A DNA stretch of 54,968 nt from MGBC114844 sp910585855 (GTDB lineage: Bacteria > Bacillota > Clostridia > Lachnospirales > Lachnospiraceae): NCBI GenBank assembly GCA_965646165.1, contig CBFFYP010000021.1, positions 1 through 54,968 on the forward strand, given 5' to 3'. Position numbers and translations under genes: made by a program. This document shows, in pieces, positions 35,553 through 44,340 of this stretch. The notes beneath the pieces were generated by a model that was not told the DNA's origin, did not search any database, and saw only the letters and a list, made by a program, of their open reading frames with translations. Position 1 is the first letter of the stretch, and each line of letters opens with the position of its first letter.

Positions 35553-35631
35553 TTATCAACAAACAGAAATTGTTGATAATGTTGATAACTCGGTGGATAA
35601 CTCTATTTTCTTATAAAATAATTGTTGATAA
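35553..35631. promoter_or_regulatory. Cluster of DnaA-box-like sites
   Basis: Four copies of TTATCAACA or its complement (35553-35561, 35571-35579, 35580-35588, 35623-35631) and one TTATCCACC complement (35592-35600) lie within 79 bp. Each differs by one base from the DnaA box TTATCCACA. The flanks are AT-rich. The first two form a hairpin ATTATCAACA/TGTTGATAAT. Nearby genes (hpf, trxB) are not typical origin neighbours. Confidence 0.5.
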
Positions 35632-35806
35632 CTCACCCAATCAACAAAAAAGAAAGTTTTTCTATTCTTATTTTTTCTTCCTTACTTCTCTTTTTTGTGC
35701 ATTTTGCTAAATCCTCTATATTTGGTCAGCAACCCGTTCTATTTTGTTACCTATTTCCATGATAATTTCAAAGTGAGGATAGAATACTGCCGGAAAGGAT
35801 GGGCTT

Positions 35807-36570
35807 TCACCGGACGCAAGAGGCGGTTTGCTCCTGTCTTTTGCCTGCTCCGCTCCAAACGGTAAGAAAGTCTAAGGCTTCTGATTTATGTTTATCCAAC
35901 CGGACGAACCGGGGCGCAATTCGCCCTTATAACAGCCAAAACGAAACTGGTGTAAGGAAGGATTTTACCAGCCATAAAACAACCTCTTCCCTATCCTCCG
36001 GGCTAAACACGCCCCTTTTTTTGCATACCCTGCATAGAAGCAGGATATGCAAAAAATTCTAGATAGTTCCACAGAAGCCCAAGACTTTCTAACCGTTCTC
36101 CGAAGTCGCTGGCAAAGGACAGGAGCAAACCGCCTCTCGCTGTTGGTGGAATAGCAGTAGAAGTTATATTTTATTACAGAACAAGTTTTCAGTAACATTT
36201 AGATATGATTCTTTCTTTGTTCCGAGGTCGAGAAACAGCCAGATTCGAAAGCGGTGGGCAGACTGCAGTGACTTTGGAAAAAAGTTAGAAGTTCTTGGAC
36301 TTCTGCTCGAAAACCTAAGATTTTTTTCACATCCTGCTTCCATGCAGGGTGTGAAAAAAAAGGGGCGTGTTTAGCCCGGATGATAGAAAAGAGGCTATCT
36401 TATGGTAGGTAAAGTCCTTTCTTACATCCGTTTCGTTTCGGATGAAATGAGGGCGAATTGCGCCCCGGTCTGTCTGGCTGGATGAATGGAAAGGCAGAAG
36501 TCTTAGAACTTCTTGCTTTTTGGAAACCGGAACAGCAGGCTGCCCACCGTTTTCGAATCTGGCATCCCCC
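35807..36570 (-). repeat. Family A composite, complete, inverted
   Basis: A2 is 35807-36140 with a perfect 26 bp outer stem (from GAGGCGGTTTGCTCC at 35820). The linker is about 36141-36236. A1 is 36237-36570, ending CTGGCATCCCCC, a one-base change of the usual GGCGTCC. Cores are intact in both units. It lies between trxB and the DnaA-box-like cluster. Confidence 0.92.
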
Positions 36571-36654
36571 TCTCTAAAAACCATACACTGCCAGCAAGTT
36601 TCCGCTTAAAAATTCGAAAAAGTTCTTATCCCATCTTCTCATAAAATCAAAAGT

Positions 36655-37572
36655 TTATCCTGTCGTTAAATACTCTTCTATTGAATGAATCGCATTTGCC
36701 CCGTCTGCAACAGCCGTAACAATCTGCCGAAATTTTTTTGTCCGAATATCCCCGGCAGCAAAAATTCCCTCTGTCTGTGTTTTTCCATCCTCACCAGCAA
36801 TCGCATATCCTGCTTCATCGGAAGCTACAATTCCTATATAAATCTCATTTACTGGCACAGTGCCAATCGCTACAAACACACCAGAAACCGAAAGCTCCCG
36901 CCGTTCCTCTCCATCTCTTTCCTTTATCATTAATCCATCTACAGTATCTGTTCCTGTAATCTTTTCCGGTACAAATCCCAAAACCAGTTCAATATTTTCT
37001 GTTTCCTTCATTCTGCTGACCAAAGAAGGGGCTGCCCGAAACCCTTCTCTTCTATGAATGACATATACCTTCTTACAAATCCTTGAAAGATAAAGTGCAT
37101 CCTCTACTGCTACATCACCGCCTCCAATAACTGCCACTTCCCGATTCCGAAAGAAAGCCCCGTCACAAGTTGCACAATAAGAAACTCCTCTTCCGCTCAA
37201 TTCTGCTTCTCCGGGAATCTCCAATTTTCGATAGCGAGTTCCGGTTGCCAAAAGAACCGTCTTTGTCATATAAGTTTCTCCGTCCGTTATTACTTTCCAG
37301 TTCCCTTCCTGTTTTTCTATCTGCATTACCTGAGCAGAAATTATCTTCATTCCCATCTGCTCCGCATGTTCCCGAAATTTTGTTCCCAAATCAAATCCAT
37401 CCATCTTTGGCATCCCCAAGTAATTATCTACCTCATTTGTATTTAATACCTGTCCGCCGCTCATTGAGTCCCGCTCAAAAACAACTGTTTTTAACTCTGC
37501 CCGCAAAGCATAAACAGCAGCAGAAAGTCCTGCCGGACCACTTCCTATAATCGCTACATCATATAATTCCAT
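36655..37572 (-). CDS. trxB: Thioredoxin reductase
   Basis: FAD-dependent low-molecular-weight reductase that uses NADPH to reduce thioredoxin. The 305-residue protein has the FAD motif IIGSGPAGLSAAVYALRA, the redox-active CATC in VSYCATCDGAFF, the NADPH motif VIGGGDVAVEDALYL and the late FAD motif GIFAAGDIRTKKFRQI. Length is standard. The SDR gene lies 39 bp upstream on the same strand. No thioredoxin gene is in the window, so the physiological partner cannot be seen. Confidence 0.95.
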   Translation of the reverse strand: MELYDVAIIGSGPAGLSAAVYALRAELKTVVFERDSMSGGQVLNTNEVDNYLGMPKMDGFDLGTKFREHAEQMGMKIISAQVMQIEKQEGNWKVITDGETYMTKTVLLATGTRYRKLEIPGEAELSGRGVSYCATCDGAFFRNREVAVIGGGDVAVEDALYLSRICKKVYVIHRREGFRAAPSLVSRMKETENIELVLGFVPEKITGTDTVDGLMIKERDGEERRELSVSGVFVAIGTVPVNEIYIGIVASDEAGYAIAGEDGKTQTEGIFAAGDIRTKKFRQIVTAVADGANAIHSIEEYLTTG

Positions 37573-37611
37573 TTCTGATTCCCACCTTTCTAAACTCTAT
37601 AATCTACCATC

Positions 37612-38346
37612 CTAAATCCATCCCCCATCCAAAGCAATAACCTGTCCATTCAAATAAGTATGTCCTGTAGCAATCTGATAAACAAGTTCTGCTACTTCCT
37701 CTGCACGTCCAAATCTCCCTGCCGGAATCTGTTCTGTAAGCTGCTCTCTTTCTTCTAAAGTAAGACATTCATTCATCTGTGTATCGATTGCTCCGCAGGC
37801 TATGGAATTCACTTGAATCTGGCTAGGTGCTAATTCCTTTCCAAGTGCCCGTGTAAAACCATTAATTCCGCTTTTCGCTGCAGAATAAACCGCCTCACAG
37901 GAAGCTCCCACATTTCCCCATACAGAAGAAATATTGATTATTTTTCCCGCTTTTCTGCGAATCATACCCGGAATAACCAAACGGCAGCTATGCATCACAG
38001 ATAATAAATTTGTCTGTACCACCTTTTCATACTCCAAATGATCCATATCCTGAAAAAGTCCTATCCAAGCAATTCCAGCATTATTTACTAAAATCCCGAT
38101 TTCTCCCAATCGACATGTTACTTCCCGAATCACTGCCTCTGTTTGCATATAATCTCCGGCATCCGCTAAAAACGAAAGAACCATTCCTGTATACTGCGCC
38201 AATCTTTTTTTCGCCGCCTCTAACTCCTCTGCACTCTTTGAAGCCGTTATCACAAGCGAATACCCCTCCTTTGCAAACCGCTCAGCAACTGCATATCCAA
38301 TTCCCCGGGACGCTCCCGTCACCATCACTACTTCCTTCACAACCAC
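37612..38346 (-). CDS. Short-chain dehydrogenase/reductase, FabG-like
   Basis: The 244-residue classical SDR has the cofactor motif TGASRGIGYAVAERF, NNAGIAWIG, the catalytic serine region INISSVWG, the YSAAKSG Tyr-Lys pair and a C-terminal GQVIALDGGWI. FabG (3-oxoacyl-ACP reductase) is the closest common annotation, but no fatty-acid genes lie nearby, so the substrate is open. Start codon is uncertain: GTG at 38346, GTG two codons later (GAGGTG 5 bp upstream) or the ATG in VMVTGAS. It precedes trxB and is probably co-transcribed. Confidence 0.9.
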   Translation of the reverse strand: MVVKEVVMVTGASRGIGYAVAERFAKEGYSLVITASKSAEELEAAKKRLAQYTGMVLSFLADAGDYMQTEAVIREVTCRLGEIGILVNNAGIAWIGLFQDMDHLEYEKVVQTNLLSVMHSCRLVIPGMIRRKAGKIINISSVWGNVGASCEAVYSAAKSGINGFTRALGKELAPSQIQVNSIACGAIDTQMNECLTLEEREQLTEQIPAGRFGRAEEVAELVYQIATGHTYLNGQVIALDGGWI

Positions 38347-38390
38347 ACCTCAAATCTACAAATAATACTAACACATTAATATACCCAAGA

Positions 38391-38513
38391 GGACGCCAGA
38401 ATCCGAAAGGAAGTCTACACCGAGCCCGCTCTCGCTTAGCATTTCCCATTTTTATAGCGGACACTAAAGGGAAATGATGACCCTCAGTAGACCCCCTTCG
38501 GATTCTGGCTGTG
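38391..38513 (+). repeat. Family B element with internal deletion
   Basis: Arms GCCAGAATCCGAAAGGAAGT and CCCCTTCGGATTCTGGC pair; ends are GGACGCC and GGCTGTGTA. The apical hairpin between GCGGACACTAA and GGGAAATGATGACCC is missing, about 27 bp shorter than full copies. It is followed about 90 bp later by a family A unit. Confidence 0.88.
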
Positions 38514-38606
38514 TATACCAACAACAATAAAAAAACATAACAAACATAATCACTTATCACAAACAAAAATAACTGATACCATTTTTTTGTTCCGAAGCCA
38601 AAAAAC

Positions 38607-38941
38607 AGCCAGATTCGAAAACGGTGGGCAGCCTGCAGTGACTTTGGAAAAAAGTTAGAAGTTCTTAGACTTCTGCTCGAAAACCTAAGATTTTTTTCAC
38701 ATCCTGCTTCCATGCAGGGTGTGAAAAAAAAGGGGCGTGTTTAGCCCGAATAATAAAAAAGAGGCTATCTTATGGCAGGTAAAATCCCTCCTTACACCTG
38801 TTTTGTTTCGGTCGAAATGAGGGCGAATTGCGCCCCGGTCTGTCTGGTTGGGTGAATGGAAAGGCAGAAGTCTTAGAACTTCTTGCTTTTTGGAAACGTG
38901 GAACAGCAGGCTGCTCACCGTTTTCGAATCCGGCGTCCCCC
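38607..38941 (-). repeat. Family A element, single A1 unit
   Basis: Runs from ACAGCCAGATTCGAAAACGG to TTTTCGAATCCGGCGTCCCC. The linker start (TTGTTCCGAAGCC) precedes it, but no A2 unit follows. The core GGGGCGTGTTTAGCCC and GGGCGAATTGCGCCCC is intact. It ends next to the ABC-transporter terminator. Confidence 0.9.
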
Positions 38942-38944
38942 TTC

Positions 38945-38976
38945 AAAAAACAGAACAGGAGGTTATCCCTCCTGCC
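38945..38976 (-). terminator. Intrinsic terminator of the ABC transporter operon
   Basis: On the minus strand CAGGAGG and CCTCCTG form a perfect 7 bp stem with a GATAA loop, followed by TTCTGTTTTTT, about 17 bp past the ATPase stop codon. Confidence 0.85.
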
Positions 38977-38992
38977 CCAATTTCTCCACTAC

Positions 38993-39787
38993 TTACGACA
39001 GCAACGTTCGATCATCATCAAACTTTTCTCCGCTTGCCACTGCAAACTTCTGCAGCAGTTGATCTACAGTAAGCCGCTTTTTTTCCTCCCCGGAAATATC
39101 CAAAATAATCTTTCCATTGCTCATCATAATCAACCGATTTCCATTTACAATCGCATCCCGCATATTGTGTGTAATCATCAGTGTTGTAAGATGATCTTTA
39201 TTCACAATTTTATTCGTCGTTTCTAATACTTTTGCTGCTGTCTTTGGATCTAAAGCCGCTGTATGCTCATCTAAAAGCAGCAGCTTTGGTCGTTTTAAGG
39301 CTGCCATAAGAAGTGTTACCGCCTGCCGCTGCCCGCCGGAAAGCAGTCCCACTTTTGAAGTCAGCCGATCCTCCAACCCCAAATCTAACATAGCCAAAAG
39401 CTCCCGGTATTCATCTAGTTCTTTTTTTCGAATCCCTTTAGAAAGCCCTCTCCGCTCACCTCTGCGGGCTGCCAAAGCCAAATTTTCTGCGATTTCCATT
39501 GTTGCTGCTGTTCCCATCATCGGATCTTGAAACACACGTCCAAGAAAAGCTGCCCGCTTAAATTCCGGCATCTTTGTTACATCTGTTCCATTAATAATAA
39601 TATGCCCTGCATCCACCAGCCAAGTTCCTGCCAATGCATTTAAAAGAGTAGACTTTCCCGCTCCGTTTCCGCCGATTACCGTAACAAAATCTCCTTCTGC
39701 CAGTTGAAGAGAAAGACCATCCAAAGCCCGCTTTTCATTTACCGTTCCGGGATTAAACGTCTTATAAATCTTTTGTACATCCAGCAT
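38993..39787 (-). CDS. ABC transporter ATP-binding protein (COG1101 type)
   Basis: The cytoplasmic ATPase of a three-gene importer. In 264 residues: Walker A GGNGAGKSTLLNALAG, signature LLSGGQRQAVTLLMA, Walker B LLLLDEHTAALDPKTA and the switch histidine in MITHNMRDAI. It starts 1 bp after the permease stop. The gene set (substrate-binding lipoprotein, single permease, single ATPase) matches the COG2984-COG4120-COG1101 family that includes the streptococcal tryptophan transporter TrpXYZ. No T-box or other ligand-specific leader was seen, so the substrate is not settled. Confidence 0.93.
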   Translation of the reverse strand: MLDVQKIYKTFNPGTVNEKRALDGLSLQLAEGDFVTVIGGNGAGKSTLLNALAGTWLVDAGHIIINGTDVTKMPEFKRAAFLGRVFQDPMMGTAATMEIAENLALAARRGERRGLSKGIRKKELDEYRELLAMLDLGLEDRLTSKVGLLSGGQRQAVTLLMAALKRPKLLLLDEHTAALDPKTAAKVLETTNKIVNKDHLTTLMITHNMRDAIVNGNRLIMMSNGKIILDISGEEKKRLTVDQLLQKFAVASGEKFDDDRTLLS

Positions 39788-39788
39788 A

Positions 39789-40706
39789 TCATCTCTCCCC
39801 TCTCTTTACCGGCTTTGTAAAATACTCCTGCTTCCAATAAGGAACTGCCAAGAAAAATGCAACAACCAGTGCAGACAATAATTTCAGTAAATCGGTATCC
39901 AGACCAATCCAAATGACTATTTGAAGCACAGCATAATAGATTACTGCTCCAATCGAAACACTTAGTAATTTTAATGCAAAGTTATGAAAAATTTTTTCAA
40001 ATACTACATTTCCGATAATTACCGCTGCCAGCCCAATTACGATTGCCCCACGTCCCATATTGATATCAGCAAATCCCTGATATTGAGAAAACAATGCACT
40101 AGATAGTGCTACTAATCCATTTGAAATCATCAGTCCAAGTACCACATTCCATTTTGTATTAATTCCCTGCGCACGGCTCATATTCGGATTGCATCCCGTT
40201 GCACGCAGAGAACATCCAAGCTCTGTTCCAAAAAACCAATAAAGCACTGCAATAATAACAACCGTAAAAATTGCTACAATTAAAATCGTATTTTTATAAA
40301 ATGGCACACCTTTGATATAACGCAGAGAAACCAATAAATCATATTTTTCTACACTAATCGCCTGATTTGACTTTCCCATAATTTTTAAATTAATAGAATA
40401 AAGGGAAAGCTGTGTTAAAATTCCGGCAAGTATCGCCGGAATTCCCATAGTAGTATGAAATATTCCTGTTACCAGTCCTGCCAGCATCCCGGCAAGAACT
40501 GCCGCCAGCAAGCTCACCCATATATTATGTCCAGACAACATCATCATAATACTGACTGCACCGCCGGTACACATCGTCCCATCTACAGTCAAATCCGCCA
40601 CATCCAGAACCTTATAGGTAATATAAACTCCAATCGCCATAATGCCCCAAATTAATCCCTGTGCAATCGCTCCCGGCATGGCGTTCAATAATATTGTGAA
40701 ATCCAT
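39789..40706 (-). CDS. ABC transporter permease (COG4120 type)
   Basis: The 305-residue integral membrane subunit has eight to ten hydrophobic segments. VADLTVDGTMCTGGAVSIMM is the family signature near residue 35, and GCSLRATGCNPNMSRAQGIN is the loop expected to contact the ATPase. AGGAGAAGA precedes the ATG. It lies 28 bp after the substrate-binding gene. A single permease implies a homodimer. Confidence 0.92.
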   Translation of the reverse strand: MDFTILLNAMPGAIAQGLIWGIMAIGVYITYKVLDVADLTVDGTMCTGGAVSIMMMLSGHNIWVSLLAAVLAGMLAGLVTGIFHTTMGIPAILAGILTQLSLYSINLKIMGKSNQAISVEKYDLLVSLRYIKGVPFYKNTILIVAIFTVVIIAVLYWFFGTELGCSLRATGCNPNMSRAQGINTKWNVVLGLMISNGLVALSSALFSQYQGFADINMGRGAIVIGLAAVIIGNVVFEKIFHNFALKLLSVSIGAVIYYAVLQIVIWIGLDTDLLKLLSALVVAFFLAVPYWKQEYFTKPVKRGER

Positions 40707-40734
40707 TTTTCTTCTCCTGTACTCTTACGGCTTA

Positions 40735-41802
40735 TTATTCAACCTCAATCGCCTCATAGCCCTCTGGAATCGAGATTCCAAGTGCTTCACAGTTTGCCGC
40801 ATTATACTTCTTTACTACATTTGGTGCATAACGAATATCCATTGTTGCAATATCTGCGCCATTTACCAAAATTTCATATGCCATTTCACCGGAAATATAT
40901 CCAATATCATAATAGCTAATAGATAAGGTTGCTACTCCGCATCCCTTGCAGATCCCCTCTTCTCCGGTAAAAACTGGAATTTTAGCAGGCAGACAAATAT
41001 TTTGAATCACTTCTGTATTCGAAGCAGCCGTATTATCTGTTGGTATATAAATTAAGTCACTGTTTGAAGCAGCGTTAGTTACAACAGAAGCTATATCATT
41101 GGAATCCACAAAGGAATAATATGTGCAGGTATAGCCCATTCCTTCCAAATGCTCTTTCATAATATCTACCTGATACTGAGAGTTTGGTTCTCCAGAACAA
41201 TATAAAAGACCAACTTTATTTTTATCCGGGAACAATTCCTGTATTACGGCTGCCTGCTCGTCAAGCGGTGCTAAATCTGCTGTTCCTGAAATATTTCTCC
41301 CGGTCTGTCCATTCCAATTATCAATATCCAATGCGGTTGCATAATCGGTAATACTTGTTCCCAAAATTGGAATCTCTGCAGTCGCAGCTGCAGCAGACTG
41401 TAACGGTGCAGTTGCATTGGCAAGAATCAAATCCACCTTCGCAGAAACAAACTGATTTATAATAGTAGAACAGTTGGTAGATTCTCCCTGTGCATTCTGC
41501 ATATCAAAACTTACTCGATCACCCAATTTTTCAGTTAAAGCCTCCTGAAATCCTCTGGTTGCTTCATCTAATGCCGGATGCTGTACTAACTGACAAATAC
41601 CGATACGATAAATTTTTTCTGCATCTCCTCCGCCTGCAGTTGTACTTTCTGCGTTATTTGCTGCAGTTGTTGTCGTCGTTGCACTAGTTGTACTATTTTC
41701 TTTATTTGCAGTAGTACCACTAGTTCCATTTCCTCCACATGCCGTCAAAGACAGCATCATCACAGCTCCCATTGCTGCTGCTACAATTCGTTTTAATTTC
41801 AT
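40735..41802 (-). CDS. ABC transporter substrate-binding lipoprotein (TrpX-like, COG2984)
   Basis: The 355-residue protein has a lipoprotein signal (LSLTACGGNG, Cys at about residue 22), then a Ser/Thr/Asn-rich linker and a periplasmic-binding fold (IYRIGICQLVQHPALDEATR, about 60 onward; GLLYCSGEPNSQYQVDIMK; IYIPTDNTAASNTEVIQ). These are hallmarks of the COG2984 family. I chose the ATG at 41802, which has TGGAGGAT upstream. A consensus promoter lies at 41854-41882. Tryptophan or another amino acid is possible as ligand. Confidence 0.92.
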   Translation of the reverse strand: MKLKRIVAAAMGAVMMLSLTACGGNGTSGTTANKENSTTSATTTTTAANNAESTTAGGGDAEKIYRIGICQLVQHPALDEATRGFQEALTEKLGDRVSFDMQNAQGESTNCSTIINQFVSAKVDLILANATAPLQSAAAATAEIPILGTSITDYATALDIDNWNGQTGRNISGTADLAPLDEQAAVIQELFPDKNKVGLLYCSGEPNSQYQVDIMKEHLEGMGYTCTYYSFVDSNDIASVVTNAASNSDLIYIPTDNTAASNTEVIQNICLPAKIPVFTGEEGICKGCGVATLSISYYDIGYISGEMAYEILVNGADIATMDIRYAPNVVKKYNAANCEALGISIPEGYEAIEVE

Positions 41803-41853
41803 AATATCCTCCAATCTGTTGCTCTTTCTATTTTGTTTTTTTACAATATATAG

Positions 41854-41882
41854 ATTTTAACAATTTGCTTCACTAAAGTCAA
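41854..41882 (-). promoter_or_regulatory. SigmaA-type promoter of the ABC transporter operon
   Basis: TTGACT (41882-41877) and TAAAAT (41859-41854) on the minus strand, 17 bp apart. The -35 box lies directly beside the stop codon of the preceding lipoprotein gene, so no separate terminator is seen there. Confidence 0.78.
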
Positions 41883-41887
41883 GAAAA

Positions 41888-42694
41888 TTATTTTTCTTCA
41901 GAAAATAATTCTAACACTGCATAATCTCCAAGTGCATGTATCACTGGCATTACAATCGAAATCTGTGTTTCTCCCTCTATCGTACTCCAAAAAGAAAACC
42001 ACTCAGGATAAGCCTCATAGGACTCCATTCCAAAATCTGCCGACTCTAAACCACGTACAAATGCTTCTTTCTCCATTCCTGCTACATATTCCCTCACTGC
42101 TTGATTTAATTCTTCTTCTTCTCCAATAACACGATAATTTCCTTTCACAATTTTTTCTGCCAGCTCTTCTGCCGACTCCATCTGTGCAATTCGAATATGT
42201 GTCCCATCTTTTAACGATAAATTGGAAGTATATTTTACTGCAGTAGGATAAGCGGCATCCGCCCGGCTATAACTGCCGTAATATACAATAGAAATCCAAT
42301 CTTTTGTAATATCTGCAATTTCATAAGTAATATCCAATGTATCGCTTTCCAAATTAACATCAAAATACTCTAAAATTCGAAGTGCATCCTCTTGTATTTT
42401 CTGATTAATAGAATCGGCACATTCACTTTCCTGAAAAGAAAATACAGGATAAGAGATAAATACATTTTCTCCTGTAAATATCTCCTCTGTCCAATCTACT
42501 TTATTTTCTTCTTCTGTTTCTTTTATTATCAATTCCAATCCAGATGTTTCCTGTGATTCTTTTAATGATTCTTCTTGTTTTGCTGTCGTTGTTTCTGCTG
42601 ATATCTGTGTTTTTCCCTGACATCCACCCGGCAAAACCCCGACCATCAGCAACAGTACTGCTGCCAGCATCCTTTCCCATTTCCTCTTTTTCAT
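41888..42694 (-). CDS. DUF3298-like lipoprotein
   Basis: The 268-residue protein has a lipoprotein signal (LLLMVGVLPGGCQGK, Cys about residue 25), a Thr/Glu-rich linker, and an extracytoplasmic domain with VFISYPVF, SINQKIQEDALRILEYF, ISIVYYGSYSRADAAYPTAV and SLKDGTHIRI. This fits the DUF3298/RsiV-like fold. AAAGGAATAG precedes the ATG. It is 45 bp downstream of the DUF3810-like gene, so they may form an operon. Function is unknown. Confidence 0.82.
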   Translation of the reverse strand: MKKRKWERMLAAVLLLMVGVLPGGCQGKTQISAETTTAKQEESLKESQETSGLELIIKETEEENKVDWTEEIFTGENVFISYPVFSFQESECADSINQKIQEDALRILEYFDVNLESDTLDITYEIADITKDWISIVYYGSYSRADAAYPTAVKYTSNLSLKDGTHIRIAQMESAEELAEKIVKGNYRVIGEEEELNQAVREYVAGMEKEAFVRGLESADFGMESYEAYPEWFSFWSTIEGETQISIVMPVIHALGDYAVLELFSEEK

Positions 42695-42739
42695 ACTTTT
42701 CTATTCCTTTCTCAAGGTATACAACCAAACTACTTCCCC

Positions 42740-43900
42740 TTACTCTGTTTCCTTTCCTTCTCGATAATAAGCAAGCAAAAGATCTACCATCCTCCCATAA
42801 CTTTGAATTCCATCTGCCTGATGATTCGCTTTTAAATAAGAATCATTTACTGTCTTTGAAACCTCTATTACTTTACTATCTTTAAATTCCTCCCAATACT
42901 CCGAATTTTTCTCTAAATCGGTAATAATATCCTCACTATAATGTGACCAAAGTTCTTTATACCGCTCCATATCTGCAGCAGCCAACTGATTTCCTGCATG
43001 AATCAATGCCAGCATCGTTCCACTATATTCATATTCTAAACTTCCTGCATTTTTGCATACCAGATACCCGATAAAATTCGCCTCATCTTCCCGCATAAAC
43101 CCATAATAATGCGCCAATTCATGACAAATTGTAGAAGGAACAGAATAATCTGCTGATTCTCTATTAATATTTGCCTCCATAGTAAAAGGACAATATACAC
43201 CAACCAAATTAGTATAAGACATCTGCCGTGAGAAAAAAATCGGCTTTATACGAATCGGAGCATAGTCAAACTGCCGATACTGCTCCCCAAGTTTTTGATA
43301 GCCTGCTTTTGCTGTTTTTGAAAGCTCACGAATCGAATCTTCCGCCAATAAAAATACACCCTCTTCATCTTCTGAAGCAAGCTGTTCCCTTAACTGTACT
43401 GCATCATCCGCTAATATCAGACAAAGCCGATATAATTCATCCACACTGGAAGGCTGTATCGTCAGCCCGCTAATCTGAGCAAAAGTATAACGATTATAAT
43501 TTACATTACACATCAAAGTCAGCCAGAAAAAAATAATGGAAATCGCTGCCGATACATTCCAAAAACTTTTCAGTAAAACTTCTCCTGCTCTGTCCCATTC
43601 ATAAAGCAAATGCCGCACCCAAAGCACAAGAGAAATTAAAAATACAGGAACTGCCAAAACAATTCCTAATTCCATCAAAGAAAAAGGCAGTTTTTCCGTA
43701 AGAAATCCTAAACCAATCGCATAATACTTATAAATCCCGCAAGAGAAAATACGTTCTGTTATATCGGGATTCTTCTTTGTAAAATAATTTAACAAAAACG
43801 AAAGCGGAAGCAATAATACCCAAAACATCCGCTTATAAATAACTATATTTCTTCTTCTCCTTCTATAAAAAGAAGATCTCCTTCGTCTACGCCTCATCAT
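42740..43900 (-). CDS. DUF3810-like membrane metallopeptidase
   Basis: The 386-residue protein begins with a strongly basic N-terminus (MMRRRRRRSSFYRRRRRN). Three membrane segments follow (about 24-40, 70-95 and 115-135) and then an outer domain with the zinc-peptidase motif HELAHYYGFMREDEANF (HExxH at about residue 265 plus a downstream Glu). DUF3810 proteins share this layout. The target is unknown; a role in envelope maintenance is inference from topology. Confidence 0.87.
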   Translation of the reverse strand: MMRRRRRRSSFYRRRRRNIVIYKRMFWVLLLPLSFLLNYFTKKNPDITERIFSCGIYKYYAIGLGFLTEKLPFSLMELGIVLAVPVFLISLVLWVRHLLYEWDRAGEVLLKSFWNVSAAISIIFFWLTLMCNVNYNRYTFAQISGLTIQPSSVDELYRLCLILADDAVQLREQLASEDEEGVFLLAEDSIRELSKTAKAGYQKLGEQYRQFDYAPIRIKPIFFSRQMSYTNLVGVYCPFTMEANINRESADYSVPSTICHELAHYYGFMREDEANFIGYLVCKNAGSLEYEYSGTMLALIHAGNQLAAADMERYKELWSHYSEDIITDLEKNSEYWEEFKDSKVIEVSKTVNDSYLKANHQADGIQSYGRMVDLLLAYYREGKETE

Positions 43901-44071
43901 CTATCGCTACCCCTTTTCGCAAAATTCTTCTGTATTTTAATCATTTATTTTTGTCTTATCTCGTTTTTCGCCTCATTATATCATTCCTGTTTCTAAATTT
44001 CCATAGTTATTCTAAAATTTCTTTTTATTTTTTATAGGACATTGGTTCTAAAGAAAATCTAGTTTCGGAGT

Positions 44072-44127
44072 CAGACGCCAGAATGGGGGGAAGGTTCACT
44101 CCGAGGCCGCTCTCGCTTAGCATTTCT
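44072..44127 (+). repeat. Family B fragment, left half
   Basis: AGACGCCAGAATGGGGGGAA followed by CGAGGCCGCTCTCGCTTAGC and ATTTC matches the left half of family B. The right half is absent. CGGCGTCCCC (about 44267) and CAGCGTCCC (about 44298) nearby resemble displaced GGACGC ends. Confidence 0.75.
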
Positions 44128-44182
44128 TAATTTTCATCCTGCATCTATGTATTTTTGCTATAATAAAATGTAGTCAAAACGT

Positions 44183-44228
44183 AAAATCAGGATTGCTCAA
44201 ATCAAAAACAATCCTGATCTTTTATAAT
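44183..44228. terminator. Bidirectional terminator-like hairpin
   Basis: ATCAGGATTG and CAATCCTGAT form a perfect 10 bp stem with a 16-base loop. Four U residues follow on either strand. It lies between the DUF3810-like and SMI1/KNR4 genes. Confidence 0.6.
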
Positions 44229-44340
44229 ACTACAGCGAATATTTTACTATTTATTTTAATTTTTTCGGCGTCCCCTTATAAAACTTCATTCCACTTTCAG
44301 CGTCCCTCATCTGGCTTCAAAAACTACAGCAAATCAGAAC

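Noticed and set aside
35553..35631. Calling the DnaA-box-like cluster oriC
   Set aside because: All sites are one base off consensus and dnaA, dnaN, rpmH or similar origin neighbours are absent.
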